From the NCBI RefSeq assembly GCF_900108095.1, contig NZ_FNWL01000006.1:95713-159712 (forward strand): a stretch of DNA of 64,000 bases, written 5' to 3'. The position numbers and the translations under genes are program-made. The stretch is from Natronorubrum sediminis. Its GTDB lineage: Archaea; Halobacteriota; Halobacteria; Halobacteriales; Natrialbaceae. This document shows positions 53,084 to 63,092 of the stretch, piece by piece (within the stretch, counting starts at the first letter, position 1; every line of letters starts with the position of its first letter). The notes under the pieces were generated by a model that worked only from the letters and a program-made list of their open reading frames with translations, made no database searches and had not been told where the DNA came from.

Positions 53084-53576
53084 TCCACATACAGGACCGT
53101 CTCGCCGTCAATTGCGTCGCTATCGGCGTACGAGAAATCGATGTTCGAGGGATTTTCGCGGATATCGATGTGTGCACGCTCGAGATCTACTCGGGCGTTT
53201 TAGAAGCCGACAGTCCCCAGTATCGCAGTGTGGGAATGTAAGGCTGAGTGTCGTTCACGTCGCAGATTTCGACGAGTCGATCCCCGAGCGTTCGATCAGC
53301 AGGCACCGTCGTCGAAAGGACCATCAGATCCGACAGCGACAGTACTTCTTCCCCGACTGACTCCAGGACGGCCCCAGTTGCGGCCTCGACTGCAAGGTCA
53401 ACGGCAAGCGTACCGAGTGCGTCTCGATCAACCACTTCGACCCCATCATCGACGGGGTCGTTCTCTCCCCTCGAGTAAACGTACGCGAGTTCGTATGCAT
53501 CACGTGCCGCGATTCACTCGTGTAGCAACGATCCGATTTTTCCGTAGCCGATCAGTCCAATCCGGTGGCTCGTCAT
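53077..53576 (-). pseudogene. L-aspartate dehydrogenase (NadX-like) pseudogene
   Basis: Begins at an ATG with a Rossmann motif (MTSHRIGLIGYGKIGSLLHE), then an in-frame TGA at codon 21 (about 53514-53516), then VVDRDALGTLAVDLAVEAAT and VLSLSDLMVLSTTVPADRTL. The conserved IPHGA-type region is garbled (YIPTLRYWGL) and the frame stops at 53187. In another frame the sequence continues as RENPSNIDFSYADSDAIDGE and stops at 53077, so there is a frameshift or small deletion plus C-terminal loss. The gene cannot make a functional enzyme. Confidence 0.72.
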
Positions 53577-54334
53577 TTTACTCGTTTCTCGAGTTCGGTC
53601 GCACATGGACGGGACGGTACGTTGCTCCTCGGACACTGGGGTTGGTTACTGAACTTCATAGAGCAACGAGGGCGCTTCGGTCAGCAGTAGGCCTAACCAG
53701 AACGTGTTTTTCCCGGACGCAGAACAAATCACGCTGTCAGACTCCTTCGCACCGACAATCGCTTTGGCGGCACAAAGGAATCAACGAGTCCGTTCTCGTA
53801 CTCGGCGTCAGTCACGACGGACCCGACGCTCAAAACGAGTTCCGCTCGCAGAGGTTCATCCGAATCACTCCAGCTCCGGTAGCACTGACAGTAGCCCATC
53901 GGTTCGCTCATGTAACTCGAGGGAGATACCGCGAACGCCAGATTTTTGCAGTGCGAACATATCGGCGATGCTAATATTACCATGACTGCATTGTCGAGTG
54001 ACGAACGGAACTCATTCGTGCCGTGTGTCGCCCACAATTTGGTGTCGACAAAACCATCGCAATCGTCGATAACGTAGAGTATTGCTAACCTATTCGAAGG
54101 TGCCGACGTAGACGCAATTGTCAATTCGATAGCCCCATGGTGTATCCAACGGAAAAGCGGCTGGCCCACCTGTGATGTCACGCACCCCATTACGACAATA
54201 CAACTGTAAATATATGACCTACGATAATGGTGACCACCAAACAGCTCACAGTCACTGTGAAAATATCAATGGTGAATTAGCAGTTGACATCCGAATACCC
54301 AGTGCTTTTGTACGCTGATACTGATTCTGAGATA
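53577..54334. other. Decayed stretch without intact gene
   Basis: About 760 bases. On the minus strand, 53753-53899 reads RAELVLSVGSVVTDAEYENG followed by SFVPPKR, faintly like the central domain of thiamine-diphosphate enzymes, but no diagnostic residues are present, so I do not call it. The end, from about 54240, is AT-rich and serves as promoter for rdfA. Confidence 0.4.
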
Positions 54335-54976
54335 GTGACCGAACGACCGCAATCTACTGAAGGCGAAATTGCCTGTGGATGCAAGCTTGGACGCGTCGCC
54401 GCAGAATACGAACTCTCGAGTCTCAACAGCGATCTGGTCATGTACTGGGTCGGTGACGGTGACGAACAACTGAGCACACGCCAACTCGCAACCCACGTTA
54501 ACCAGCAAATCCTCGAAGCGGGCCTCGAGGACACAGGAATCGTTCCGAAAGACGGCGAAGTCGAAAATACGTACCGGCTGTTGACTGACGACGATGTCAG
54601 CAGCGGGACGCGGGTACAGACGCGAAACGAGTTGCGACGCGACGGCGTCCCGATCGACGACGTCGAGTCAAACTTCGTCTCGCATCAGACCGTGTACAAT
54701 CACCTGACGAACTGTCTCGAGGCGGAACTCGATACGCCGAGCGACGAGGAACGAGTCGAGCAAAGTACCAATAAACTCGGCGCACTCCAGAACCGAACAG
54801 CGGCAGTGACGACCGACACTGTCGCACAGCTAAAGCGCAACGACATTGTCGATATTGGTGAGTTTACCGTCACCGTCTCCGTCACCGTTACGTGTGAAGA
54901 GTGTCTCCAAGAGTACCCTATTCGAACACTTTTCGAGGAACGAAGTTGTGACTGTCAAGAGCAAGACGTCGTTTGA
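54335..54976 (+). CDS. rdfA: Rod-determining factor RdfA homologue
   Basis: Haloarchaeal protein of 213 residues (from the GTG at 54335) matching the RdfA family: GCKLGRVAAEYEL at the N-terminus, NTYRLLTDDDVSSGTRVQTR (79-98), NFVSHQTVYNHLT (113-125) and NRTAAVTTDTVAQL (153-166). Three cysteine pairs (14/16, 187/190, 205/207) suggest zinc binding. In Haloferax volcanii RdfA is needed for rod formation. The gene is followed after 100 nt by the SMC-like gene, the usual haloarchaeal pairing. A GTG start is inferred because the TTG at 54284 would add a non-conserved head and a T-rich box (gcttttgtac) lies about 27 nt upstream. Confidence 0.85.
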   Translation: MTERPQSTEGEIACGCKLGRVAAEYELSSLNSDLVMYWVGDGDEQLSTRQLATHVNQQILEAGLEDTGIVPKDGEVENTYRLLTDDDVSSGTRVQTRNELRRDGVPIDDVESNFVSHQTVYNHLTNCLEAELDTPSDEERVEQSTNKLGALQNRTAAVTTDTVAQLKRNDIVDIGEFTVTVSVTVTCEECLQEYPIRTLFEERSCDCQEQDVV

Positions 54977-55076
54977 GGCGTCATACTAGTAATTATTCGC
55001 AAAAGGACTCATTTTGTCGAATTTTTGTCCAGGCGCGAAGGGAAAATATATCTGGCGGCGGTGAGAAGGTGATGGT

Positions 55077-57071
55077 ATGAAAACCGATTTGAAGAGAGCG
55101 GAACAAGATACACCGCCACGGGCGACGCTCTACGCGAACAATATTGGGGGAATCGACGAAACGACTGTTACGTTCAAGCAAGGAGTAACGGTCCTCGCCG
55201 GACGAAACGCGACAAATCGAACCTCGCTCCTGCAGGCACTTATGGCGGCTCTCGGAAGCGACAAGGTCAGTCTCAAGGCCGACGCTACCGAGGGTGAAGT
55301 CGAACTCGAGTTCGGTGACGAACTGTACCGCCGCTCGCTCGAGCGGCGAAACGGGACGCTCGTCACCGACGGCGACCCGTTCCTCGACGAGTCGGAGCGC
55401 ATCGATCTTTTCGCATTTCTCCTCGAATCGAACGAAGCCAGACGGGCCGTCAGTCGTGGCGACGATCTTCGCGAACTGATTATGCGACCGGTCGATACCG
55501 ACGCCATCAACGCAGAAATCGACCGCTGTAAACAGCGTAAGCGACAGATCGACGACCAACTCGAGGAACTCGAGGAACTCGAAGGACAACTCCCTGACCT
55601 CGAGGCAAAACGAACGCGTGTCACCGACGAAATCGAAGCGCTTCAGGAGGAACTCGAGACGGCACAATTCGAACTCGAGGAAACGGACGTCGACGTCGAG
55701 GAGCGACGGGAGGAACGCTCCGAACTCGAAACGAAACTCGAAGCGTTGCGTGAGACGCGATCGGAAATCGAACGCGTCCGTGAGCGGATCGAAACTGAAC
55801 GCGAGAGCATCGATGCCCTCGAAACTGAACGCGAAGAAGTCGAAACCGACCTCGAGTCGCTGTCGACAGGTGAAGAGACGGATCTCGGCCGGCTCGAGGC
55901 CGAAATCGACACGCTACAGGCAGAGAAGGCCGACCTTTCGGAAGAGATCTCACAGCTCCAGAGCACGATTCAGTTCAACGAGCAGTTGCTCAGCGACGAG
56001 GAGTCGATCCTTCCCGAGGTGAGTTCCGGATCCGACAACGAGGGCGACGATGGCAGTGACGTAACGGATCAGTTGTTGGCCGACGACGACACGGTCACCT
56101 GCTGGACCTGTGGCTCCGCTGTTGCTCAGGCCCAAATCGAGACGACGATCGAGCAACTCCGTAGCGTCCGTCAAGAGCGACTCGAAGACCGGTCTGAACT
56201 CGATACGGAACTCGACGAGCGACGGGAAACGCTCTCGGCAATCAATGAAAACCGTACCGAGTACCGGCAGACTGAGCGACGCCTCGAGTCCATCGACGAC
56301 GAGATCGACCGACGAGAGGAGCGTGTCGAGGAACTGATCGACGAGCGTGAACGCCGTACCGACGAGATCGAAACTCTCGAAGCGGAGATCGACGACCTCG
56401 AGACCGAAGAGTACGGCGACGTTCTCGATCAACACAAGGAGGTCAACCAACTCGAGTTCGAACTCGAACGAACGCAACGGCGTCTCGAGGAACTCGACGG
56501 GCAGATTGACGATATCGAAGATCGACTCGACGACCGTAACGGACTCGAAGAACGACGTGAGGACGTAACCGACGAACTGACCGATCTGCGGACTCGAATC
56601 GGTCAGATCGAGGCTGACGCGGTCGACGCGTTCAACGAACACATGGAGAACCTGCTCGACGTGCTCGGGTACGGCAACCTCGATCGCATCTGGATCGATC
56701 GGACGACTCAGGACGTTCGCGAGGGGCGACGAAAGGTGACCAGATCGTCGTTCGATCTGAAAATCGTCCGCAGCACCGATGATGGATCCGCCTACGAGGA
56801 TACGATCGATCACTTGAGCGAGAGCGAACGCGAGGTGACCGGATTGGTTTTCGCACTCGCCGGGTATCTCGTCCACGACATCTACGAGACGGTCCCGTTC
56901 ATGCTGGTCGACTCGCTCGAGGCGATCGACGCCGACCGAATCGGAAAGCTCATCGAGTACTTCGAATCGTATGTTCCCTACCTCGTCGTCGCACTGCTCG
57001 ACGAGGACGCACAGGCGGTCGACGTCGAGCACAACACCGTTGCGAAGATTGGATCGCCGTCGACCTCGTAA
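55077..57071 (+). CDS. Archaea-specific SMC-related ATPase (Sph-like)
   Basis: SMC/Rad50-like protein, 664 residues, paired with rdfA. The N-terminal Walker A-like loop AGRNATNRTS (41-50) has Arg48 where canonical P-loops have Lys. A long coiled coil extends from about 130 to 540, broken by a CxxC hook (Cys342, Cys345; CWTCGS). The C-terminal head has a signature HLSESEREVTG (579-589) and Walker B FMLVDSLEAID (608-618). The hook suggests Rad50-like dimerisation via zinc. Head residues RNATNRTS are characteristic of this haloarchaeal family. By gene pairing it is likely to function with RdfA in cell shape. Confidence 0.9.
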   Translation: MKTDLKRAEQDTPPRATLYANNIGGIDETTVTFKQGVTVLAGRNATNRTSLLQALMAALGSDKVSLKADATEGEVELEFGDELYRRSLERRNGTLVTDGDPFLDESERIDLFAFLLESNEARRAVSRGDDLRELIMRPVDTDAINAEIDRCKQRKRQIDDQLEELEELEGQLPDLEAKRTRVTDEIEALQEELETAQFELEETDVDVEERREERSELETKLEALRETRSEIERVRERIETERESIDALETEREEVETDLESLSTGEETDLGRLEAEIDTLQAEKADLSEEISQLQSTIQFNEQLLSDEESILPEVSSGSDNEGDDGSDVTDQLLADDDTVTCWTCGSAVAQAQIETTIEQLRSVRQERLEDRSELDTELDERRETLSAINENRTEYRQTERRLESIDDEIDRREERVEELIDERERRTDEIETLEAEIDDLETEEYGDVLDQHKEVNQLEFELERTQRRLEELDGQIDDIEDRLDDRNGLEERREDVTDELTDLRTRIGQIEADAVDAFNEHMENLLDVLGYGNLDRIWIDRTTQDVREGRRKVTRSSFDLKIVRSTDDGSAYEDTIDHLSESEREVTGLVFALAGYLVHDIYETVPFMLVDSLEAIDADRIGKLIEYFESYVPYLVVALLDEDAQAVDVEHNTVAKIGSPSTS

Positions 57072-57767
57072 TGACGGTGTTGGCCCGATAGAATAGAATT
57101 GGGCTAAAATAAGTACTAACTCTATGTCATCGTGTTGGTTCGGTTTGTGACATACTCACTAGACGGGGAACTCTTGTAACAACGTTTCAGTGGTTGCTGA
57201 ACCGACGTATCGGAAGTTGTTTCTAAACAGAGGGATTCGCATTCCACCAATTTATTTATATTTTGATAGCGTTCCCGCTTTCGTGACGTCCGAGACGGAA
57301 TTGGAACGCAGTTCTCTGGAATACACCTTAAGTGCTAGGCGTGGTTGACAGGGAATACGGCACCTAAGACGCCAAATTTCTCGCGAATGTTCGATTAAAC
57401 GCACTCACATAATATTCATCCAGAAGTTTTGGTCCGTATATCAGGAGATTTACTTAGTCTGTATCGACGAGGTGTACAGCCAGTATTGATTGTCATTTAG
57501 GTGTATTATCTTTGCGTTAGCATAAATAAAATTCGTATTTCGATTGATTTTGGTTGGAAATCAGATTCGGTACACCGTTCGTGGATGATTAGTCAGAGTT
57601 CATTTAATACACATATACCCAAATACCGAATAGTGTCTGAAACATGCATTTCAATGAATTAGAATTGGGCTTTGGGGATTACAAACATCAACAGTGTTGT
57701 TTATCGTTCCATAAATATCAAATATATGATTAGTAGTAGGGCTGAATCGTGCGCAATCGGACATGGA
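57072..57767. other. AT-rich intergenic, no gene seen
   Basis: Nearly 700 bases with markedly low GC and stop codons in all frames. I find no repeat, RNA gene or remnant. Confidence 0.55.
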
Positions 57768-57880
57768 TCACTCGCCTCGAGGACCTTTTCGGGCAACTCG
57801 CATTGCTTGTAACCGCCGAAAGATGCCCGGCTGATGTCGCTGAACCACTCGTTGACGTAAACGTTTCCAGCCTCGAGTTA
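57768..57880 (-). pseudogene. Aldehyde dehydrogenase C-terminal remnant
   Basis: Minus-strand reading GNVYVNEWFSDISRASFGGY then KQCEL, the C-terminal hallmark of NAD(P)-dependent aldehyde dehydrogenases (GNVWVN...APFGGYKQSG). Upstream sequence in a different frame (RVLFVSHTNSRLE) matches the preceding ALDH segment, so a frameshift is present, and the conserved SG after Q has become CE. The rest of the ~480-residue enzyme is lost. Confidence 0.68.
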
Positions 57881-58376
57881 GTGTGTGAGACGAAGAGCAC
57901 TCGAGCGTGACTGGCGTGAGAGTCTTCGCAGCGCTTTCGTGCTGTGCTGGCCGCCCGAGACACTCTCCGCAAACGTGATCTGGTCGACAGTAGGCTCTAT
58001 ACGACTCAAACGGCGTGTAAAGTACTTCGGTCAATTCAGAATGAACCACATCTACATTGACCACCATTCGATGTTAAGCCAGACCACAGCCTCTTCGACC
58101 GCAGCGTAATTTGGATTCCGACCAGATTCTGACTGGAGATCGGGTTTGTGACTCCAGTTGTGAACGATACACTGAGTAGATCGAAACCGCACTCCTCTAT
58201 AATTTGAACAGTATGAGGATAGTGTCGAGCAATTTAGGCCGATTACCGCGTTCTGGATGCAGACCGTTGCGTATTGTTCTCACGTCTCTTCCTCAAGTCT
58301 ATACAGCGGCACCGTGGGGTGGCCGCATCTTTGTGTCAGCTCGGAAACTACGGTTATCAGTTGTTAGGCCAAACCG
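57881..58376. other. Intergenic with decayed sequence, no gene
   Basis: About 500 bases. Minus-strand sequence is probably further remains of the aldehyde dehydrogenase but contains several stops and cannot be aligned by eye. Confidence 0.45.
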
Positions 58377-59978
58377 TCATGTACAGTTTCGTATCGTACG
58401 GCCCGGCAGTTCACCCGTCACTTCCCCTTCGCTGATAATCGATTCACCGTTAACGACCACGTGATCGATGCCGTCAGAATATCGACGTGGATTTTCGTAC
58501 GTCGCATCGCTTCCGACTCGAACTCGATCGAACACGACGAGGTCTGCGTCCATTCCTGGCCGAACGAGTCCCTTTTTCAAGAGGCCCATCGCTCGTGCCG
58601 GCAGTGCGGTCATCTTTCGAATGGCTTCCTCGAGGATCATCAAATTTTCGTCGCGAACGTACGTCCCCAGGATCCGCGGATACGAACCGTATACGCGCGG
58701 GTGGGGGTTCCCTCCGAACAGACCGTCGGTGCCGATACAGGTTCGCTCGTACGTAAGGATCTCTCTGACGTCGGCTTCGTCCATCATGTGATACACCGCG
58801 CTCACTGCCAGTTCCTCTTCACACAGCAGGTCACAGACCGCACTGACAGGGTTCACGCCGCGCTCCTCAGCGACCGACGCGATGCTCCGTCCCTCGAGAT
58901 TGGCGTTAGCGTCCGTTTGTACGTCCGAAATAACCACATCATCCCAACCGGTAAGGGCTCCGATGTTCTCCCAGCCGTCGATCCGCCACTCCTCGACATC
59001 ACGGCGGATCCGTGCTCTTGTCTCCTCATCTCCGAGGTGTTCGAGCGTTCGCTCCGGCCCCTCTGAATGGACCCACGGCGGGAGAGTAGCGGAGAGCATC
59101 GTACTCGCTGCGGCGTACGGATACTGTTCGACCGTCACATCGACCCCTCGATCTCGAGCGGTCTCGATAAGATTCACCGCTTGTGAAGCGTTGCCCTGTT
59201 GTCCTCGCCCGGCAACCTTGAAATGCGAGAGGTGCAACGGGATGTCTTTCTCGGAACCGACGTCGACGAACTCGTCGAGCGCATCCCAGATCCAGCGGCC
59301 CTCGCTTCTGATGTGGGCAACGAACGGGCGGTTGTACGGTTCGAGTGCCGTAGCCAACTCCGTAACCTCTTCACGGGTTGCGTAGGTACACGGTGTGTAA
59401 ATCAGGCCGGTCGAGAGTCCGAGTGCGCCTTCTTCGAGCGCCCCGGTGACGAGTGAGCGCATCTCGGCGAGTTCGTCGTTGGTCGGTTCTCGGTCGCTCA
59501 TCCCGAGCAGGTTGTATCGTATCGTCCCGTGGCCGACGAACAGTGCGACGTTCGGTGCGATGCCGTTGTCCTCGACGGCGTCGAGGTAATCCCCAATACT
59601 GCCCCACGTCCAATCGATGTCTGCCTGCCCCGCGAGCGCACTCAATTGTGCGCTCCACTCCTGAGCGCCTCCATCGCGGTACATCGGCGCCATCGAGAAC
59701 CCGTCTTGTCCGAGAATTTCCGTCGTGATTCCCTGTCGGATCTTCGGCTCGAGCGTCGGATCCTCGAACAATCGCATGTCAGAGTGTGAATGCGTGTCTA
59801 TGAAGCCAGGACAGACGATACGGCCGTCGGCGTCGATCGTTTTTTCGGCGTCGGTACCTGGATTCGCTTCCTGGCGGACCGAGACGATCGTCCCGTCGTC
59901 GACGACGACGGAGCCGGTGAACCACGGAGCACCAGTTCCGTCGACGATTCGGGCATCTCTAATGAGAAGGTCTCCCAT
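58377..59978 (-). CDS. D-aminoacylase / N-acyl-D-amino-acid deacylase family amidohydrolase
   Basis: Zinc amidohydrolase of 533 residues. HSHSD (63-67) gives the first two ligands, LHLSHFKV and CIGTDG the later ones. In characterised D-aminoacylases the metal-binding loop carries NCG; here it reads LGQDGFSMAP (QDG, 91-93), a variant with Asp in the Cys position. It may hydrolyse N-acyl amino acids or a related amide or cyclic imide. Start at 59978 removes a 58-residue upstream extension lacking family similarity. Its neighbours include an MFS carrier and an amidase, suggesting scavenging of amides. Confidence 0.88.
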   Translation of the reverse strand: MGDLLIRDARIVDGTGAPWFTGSVVVDDGTIVSVRQEANPGTDAEKTIDADGRIVCPGFIDTHSHSDMRLFEDPTLEPKIRQGITTEILGQDGFSMAPMYRDGGAQEWSAQLSALAGQADIDWTWGSIGDYLDAVEDNGIAPNVALFVGHGTIRYNLLGMSDREPTNDELAEMRSLVTGALEEGALGLSTGLIYTPCTYATREEVTELATALEPYNRPFVAHIRSEGRWIWDALDEFVDVGSEKDIPLHLSHFKVAGRGQQGNASQAVNLIETARDRGVDVTVEQYPYAAASTMLSATLPPWVHSEGPERTLEHLGDEETRARIRRDVEEWRIDGWENIGALTGWDDVVISDVQTDANANLEGRSIASVAEERGVNPVSAVCDLLCEEELAVSAVYHMMDEADVREILTYERTCIGTDGLFGGNPHPRVYGSYPRILGTYVRDENLMILEEAIRKMTALPARAMGLLKKGLVRPGMDADLVVFDRVRVGSDATYENPRRYSDGIDHVVVNGESIISEGEVTGELPGRTIRNCT

Positions 59979-60194
59979 GTGAAAGGATACGTCAGTAGTA
60001 CCGAAAAGGTTCCGTTGCAGACGCTTCAATTCAGTACAATATGATTGAAGAAAGATTCGGGTGGTCATTGAAAGTTCGCGAATAGATACTACGGGGCCAA
60101 CGAACTTTTGCCGACAGGTAGGTGCGAGCGACAACGAAAAAGAGGCGACCATGGCAACGTTCGCGGAACTACTGTGACTTCGACCCGTCGCCTA

Positions 60195-61445
60195 CTAGTT
60201 GAGTCTCGATGCGACAGCGACGCAACCGGCACCAATAAAGGCGCCAAGCCCTGCGAGCAGGAACGACCCCGTGTAACTACCGGTGATCTCAAACCAGTAC
60301 CCGACCAGCGGCGGTGCCGCGAGCCCGGCTACAGCGAACGAGAGCGACATGACGGCGAAGGACGTGTTGAGGTCCTCGTGACCGAACAAATCGGCGACGA
60401 GAGGCGAAAAGAGACTCCCACAGCCCCCGTAGCCGACGCCGAAAATAACGATCGTTCCGAGAAAAACCGCCGGTGTCGGTGCGAATGCGATGGCGACCAT
60501 CGCTGCGCCGAGCAAAGACGTACAGGCGATGAACGTCCGCGTTCGGCCGACACGATCAGCCAGGATACCCACACCGAAGCGCGCGACCGTGGCCGCGACA
60601 CCTACCGTGGTGAGTGCGAGAACGCCCTGGGAACGGCCGATTCCGATGACGGTCGCGTACGAAACCACGTGGCTGATGACGATGTAGATCGGCATCGATA
60701 GCAACACCCACCCGAGGAAGACCAGCAGAAACGGCCGTGAAGTGATCGTCTCGTTACTCGCAAGTGATGTTCGTTGGGTGGAACGAGCGTCTATCGTCTC
60801 GAACGGTGATTCGCCGCCATCGAATTCCACGCTCGCGTCCGCGCCGACCTCCGAAGGCCGGTTGACGAAGAACGCTGTGAACGTGATACAGAGGATACCG
60901 GCAAGGAGTGCGATACCGAACATCGCCTGTCGCCAGCCAGCCGACGAGATGAGGAGTTCGGTGCCGAGGGGGAAAACGACCATTCCGATACCGAGCCCCG
61001 CGGAAGCTATCCCGGACGCCGTTGCGCGTCTGGTTTCGAACCAGAGTGGAATGGTCGCGAAGCTCACGACGAAGAGTCCGCCCATTCCGATTGCGGTGAG
61101 GAAGCCGTACGCGGCAAAGAGTTCCAGGTACGACCGCGAGAGCGCGGCCCAAACGAGCCCGCCCGTGAACAAGGCAGAAGACACCGCCGCGACGGCTCGT
61201 TGGCCATACCTGTCGACCGCTCGTCCCGCACCAACGCCGACGATGTAGATCAGTGCCGTCTGGAGCCCGAACACGCCCGCAAGCACCGACCGAGAAACAT
61301 CGAACTCTTCGATGAACACGTCGTAGAAGACACCGAAGGCGTAGCTGGTTCCGTAGACGGCCGTCGTGGCGAGCAACGCACCAATGACGATGATCCACCC
61401 GTAGTAGACCCGCTCGGCGATCGCACGACGGGGGTCAGGAAGCAT
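60195..61445 (-). CDS. MFS transporter (oxalate/formate antiporter-like)
   Basis: Major facilitator protein of 416 residues with twelve hydrophobic segments: YYGWIIVIGALLATT near the start, GAGRAVDRYGQR in the 2-3 loop, GILADRVGRTRTF in the 8-9 loop and GGCGSLFSPLVADLFG later. The YYGWIIV start and loop arrangement resemble the OFA family of monocarboxylate carriers. Lies upstream of and on the same strand as the D-aminoacylase-family gene (216 nt between starts and ends). Confidence 0.88.
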   Translation of the reverse strand: MLPDPRRAIAERVYYGWIIVIGALLATTAVYGTSYAFGVFYDVFIEEFDVSRSVLAGVFGLQTALIYIVGVGAGRAVDRYGQRAVAAVSSALFTGGLVWAALSRSYLELFAAYGFLTAIGMGGLFVVSFATIPLWFETRRATASGIASAGLGIGMVVFPLGTELLISSAGWRQAMFGIALLAGILCITFTAFFVNRPSEVGADASVEFDGGESPFETIDARSTQRTSLASNETITSRPFLLVFLGWVLLSMPIYIVISHVVSYATVIGIGRSQGVLALTTVGVAATVARFGVGILADRVGRTRTFIACTSLLGAAMVAIAFAPTPAVFLGTIVIFGVGYGGCGSLFSPLVADLFGHEDLNTSFAVMSLSFAVAGLAAPPLVGYWFEITGSYTGSFLLAGLGAFIGAGCVAVASRLN

Positions 61446-61559
61446 CTCTCTGAGATGTATCCCCTCAGTGACCTAATGATTGGGGTCCCGGAAGAGTCGA
61501 CCCCAGAAGGACGCGTACCGGATTAATTCAGACTAAAGTGTGGTTACAGGTTCGTTCTG

Positions 61560-63092
61560 TCACTGCTCTCGGACCCAGTGCTCCGGCTCCGTTTCCTGCT
61601 CGCGCTCCCGAAGTTTCTGTTTCTGAATTTTCCCGGTTGGCGTGTACGGAAACTCGTCGACGAACTCGACGTATCGAGGGAGCTTGAACGAGGCGAGTTC
61701 GCCGCGACAGTGATCGACGATCTCCCCTGGTGAGAGTTCTTCGTCGTCTTTCACTCGGACGAGCGCTTTCACAACCTCCGTGTAGAACTCGTCCGGACTC
61801 GGAATAACGGCCACTTCGTCGACCGCGTTCATCGCCTTGATGCTGCTTTCGACCTCGAAGGACGAGATGTTCTCACCGGCTCGGCGGACGATGTCCTTCT
61901 TTCGATCGAGGAAGTAGAGGAATCCGTCCTCGTCGAGTTTGCCGTAATCGCCCGTATGGAACCAGCCGTCGGTCATCGCTTCGTCGGTCTTATCCGGTTG
62001 TCCGTGGTAGCCCGCCATGAGCGCCGTATCGCGCTGTGCGATCTCGCCTTTCTCGCCCGCCGGTACCGGATTCCCGTCCTCGTCGACGATCCGAACGCGC
62101 TTTTCGGCGGGCGGGATGCCGACGCTTCCGATGCGCCGTTTGGATTCGTCGACCGGGTTGAGCATCGCCAACGGGGCTTCGGTGAGCGAGTAGCCTTCGA
62201 CCACTCGTACGCCGAACCGCTCCTCGAACGGTTCGATGAGTTCGGGGGGCGTCCCCGCGGACATGACGATTTCGACCGGGTTGTCGCTATCGGCTTCGGT
62301 CTCGGGCAGGTTGTCCAGCATCTTGAGCATGCTCCCCATCGCGTTGAACACCGTAACGTCGTGGTCGTGACACCAGTCCCACCAGTTCGTCGACGAGAAC
62401 CGCTCGTAAATCACGACCTCCGCGCCCCCCGCGACGGCGGCGAGCGTCGAATAGATCTGCGCGTTCGCGTGGAAGAGCGGTAACGCCGTAAACAGCGTGT
62501 CGTCGATCGTGATCTCCAGTCGCTTCTGAAAATCGATCGCGCTGATCGTCCAGTTCCTGTGTCGGCACTCGACCGCCTTCGGCGGCCCCGTCGTTCCGGA
62601 CGTGTACATGTGGAGACCGACCGTCTCCGCGTCGCCGTCGTGGGGATCGACGCCGGTCGGCTGGTCGGCTGCCAGCGCGGGAAGCAACTCGTGACCGTCG
62701 ACCGGCTCCGTCGTCAGGATTCGTTCGACGGCGGTTCCGTCCGCGGCATCGACGGCGACCTCGAGGAGTTCCGGCGTCGTCACTAGTACTGTCGGACTCG
62801 AGAGTTCGAGGGAGTGTCGGAGTTCGGACGGCTGGTACTCGGGGTTCGACGGCGCCGTCACGCTGTTGCGATACGCGTTGGCGAACAGGAGAAAGACGAA
62901 CTCGGGACTGTTCGGCAGGAACAGCGCTACCCTGTCACCGGCGTCGACGTCGAACTCCGCCAGCGCGTTCGCGTACCGCTTCGCCCGGTCTCTCACCTCG
63001 CGGAACGTGAACGTCTCGTCCGGAACAGTAAGAAACGGTTCGTTCGGCGTTCGTTCGACTCTCGTCTCGAGGAGAGACTCGATCCGAATCAT
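61560..63092 (-). CDS. AMP-forming acyl-CoA synthetase
   Basis: ANL ligase of 510 residues. YTSGTTGPPKA (163-173), YSLTEAPLAML, FHTGDYGKLDEDG and DRKKDIVRRAGENIS are present, and the catalytic Lys is in TPTGKIQKQKL near the end. Start at 63092 removes a non-conserved extension; tatatgtg is about 27 nt upstream, as expected for a leaderless transcript. Presumably activates the acid taken up or released by the neighbouring MFS carrier and hydrolases. Confidence 0.92.
   Translation of the reverse strand: MIRIESLLETRVERTPNEPFLTVPDETFTFREVRDRAKRYANALAEFDVDAGDRVALFLPNSPEFVFLLFANAYRNSVTAPSNPEYQPSELRHSLELSSPTVLVTTPELLEVAVDAADGTAVERILTTEPVDGHELLPALAADQPTGVDPHDGDAETVGLHMYTSGTTGPPKAVECRHRNWTISAIDFQKRLEITIDDTLFTALPLFHANAQIYSTLAAVAGGAEVVIYERFSSTNWWDWCHDHDVTVFNAMGSMLKMLDNLPETEADSDNPVEIVMSAGTPPELIEPFEERFGVRVVEGYSLTEAPLAMLNPVDESKRRIGSVGIPPAEKRVRIVDEDGNPVPAGEKGEIAQRDTALMAGYHGQPDKTDEAMTDGWFHTGDYGKLDEDGFLYFLDRKKDIVRRAGENISSFEVESSIKAMNAVDEVAVIPSPDEFYTEVVKALVRVKDDEELSPGEIVDHCRGELASFKLPRYVEFVDEFPYTPTGKIQKQKLREREQETEPEHWVREQ

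Noticed and set aside
53753..53899. Possible thiamine-diphosphate enzyme remnant
   Set aside because: Only about twenty residues look similar and no catalytic or cofactor motif is present, so I mention it without a feature call.
55950..57032. Minus-strand 360-codon frame opposite the SMC-like gene
   Set aside because: Produced by repetitive Glu/Asp codons of the coiled coil read backwards.
57885..58109. Plus-strand 74-codon frame beside the aldehyde dehydrogenase remnant
   Set aside because: It is the reverse strand of decayed ALDH sequence; no independent coding evidence.
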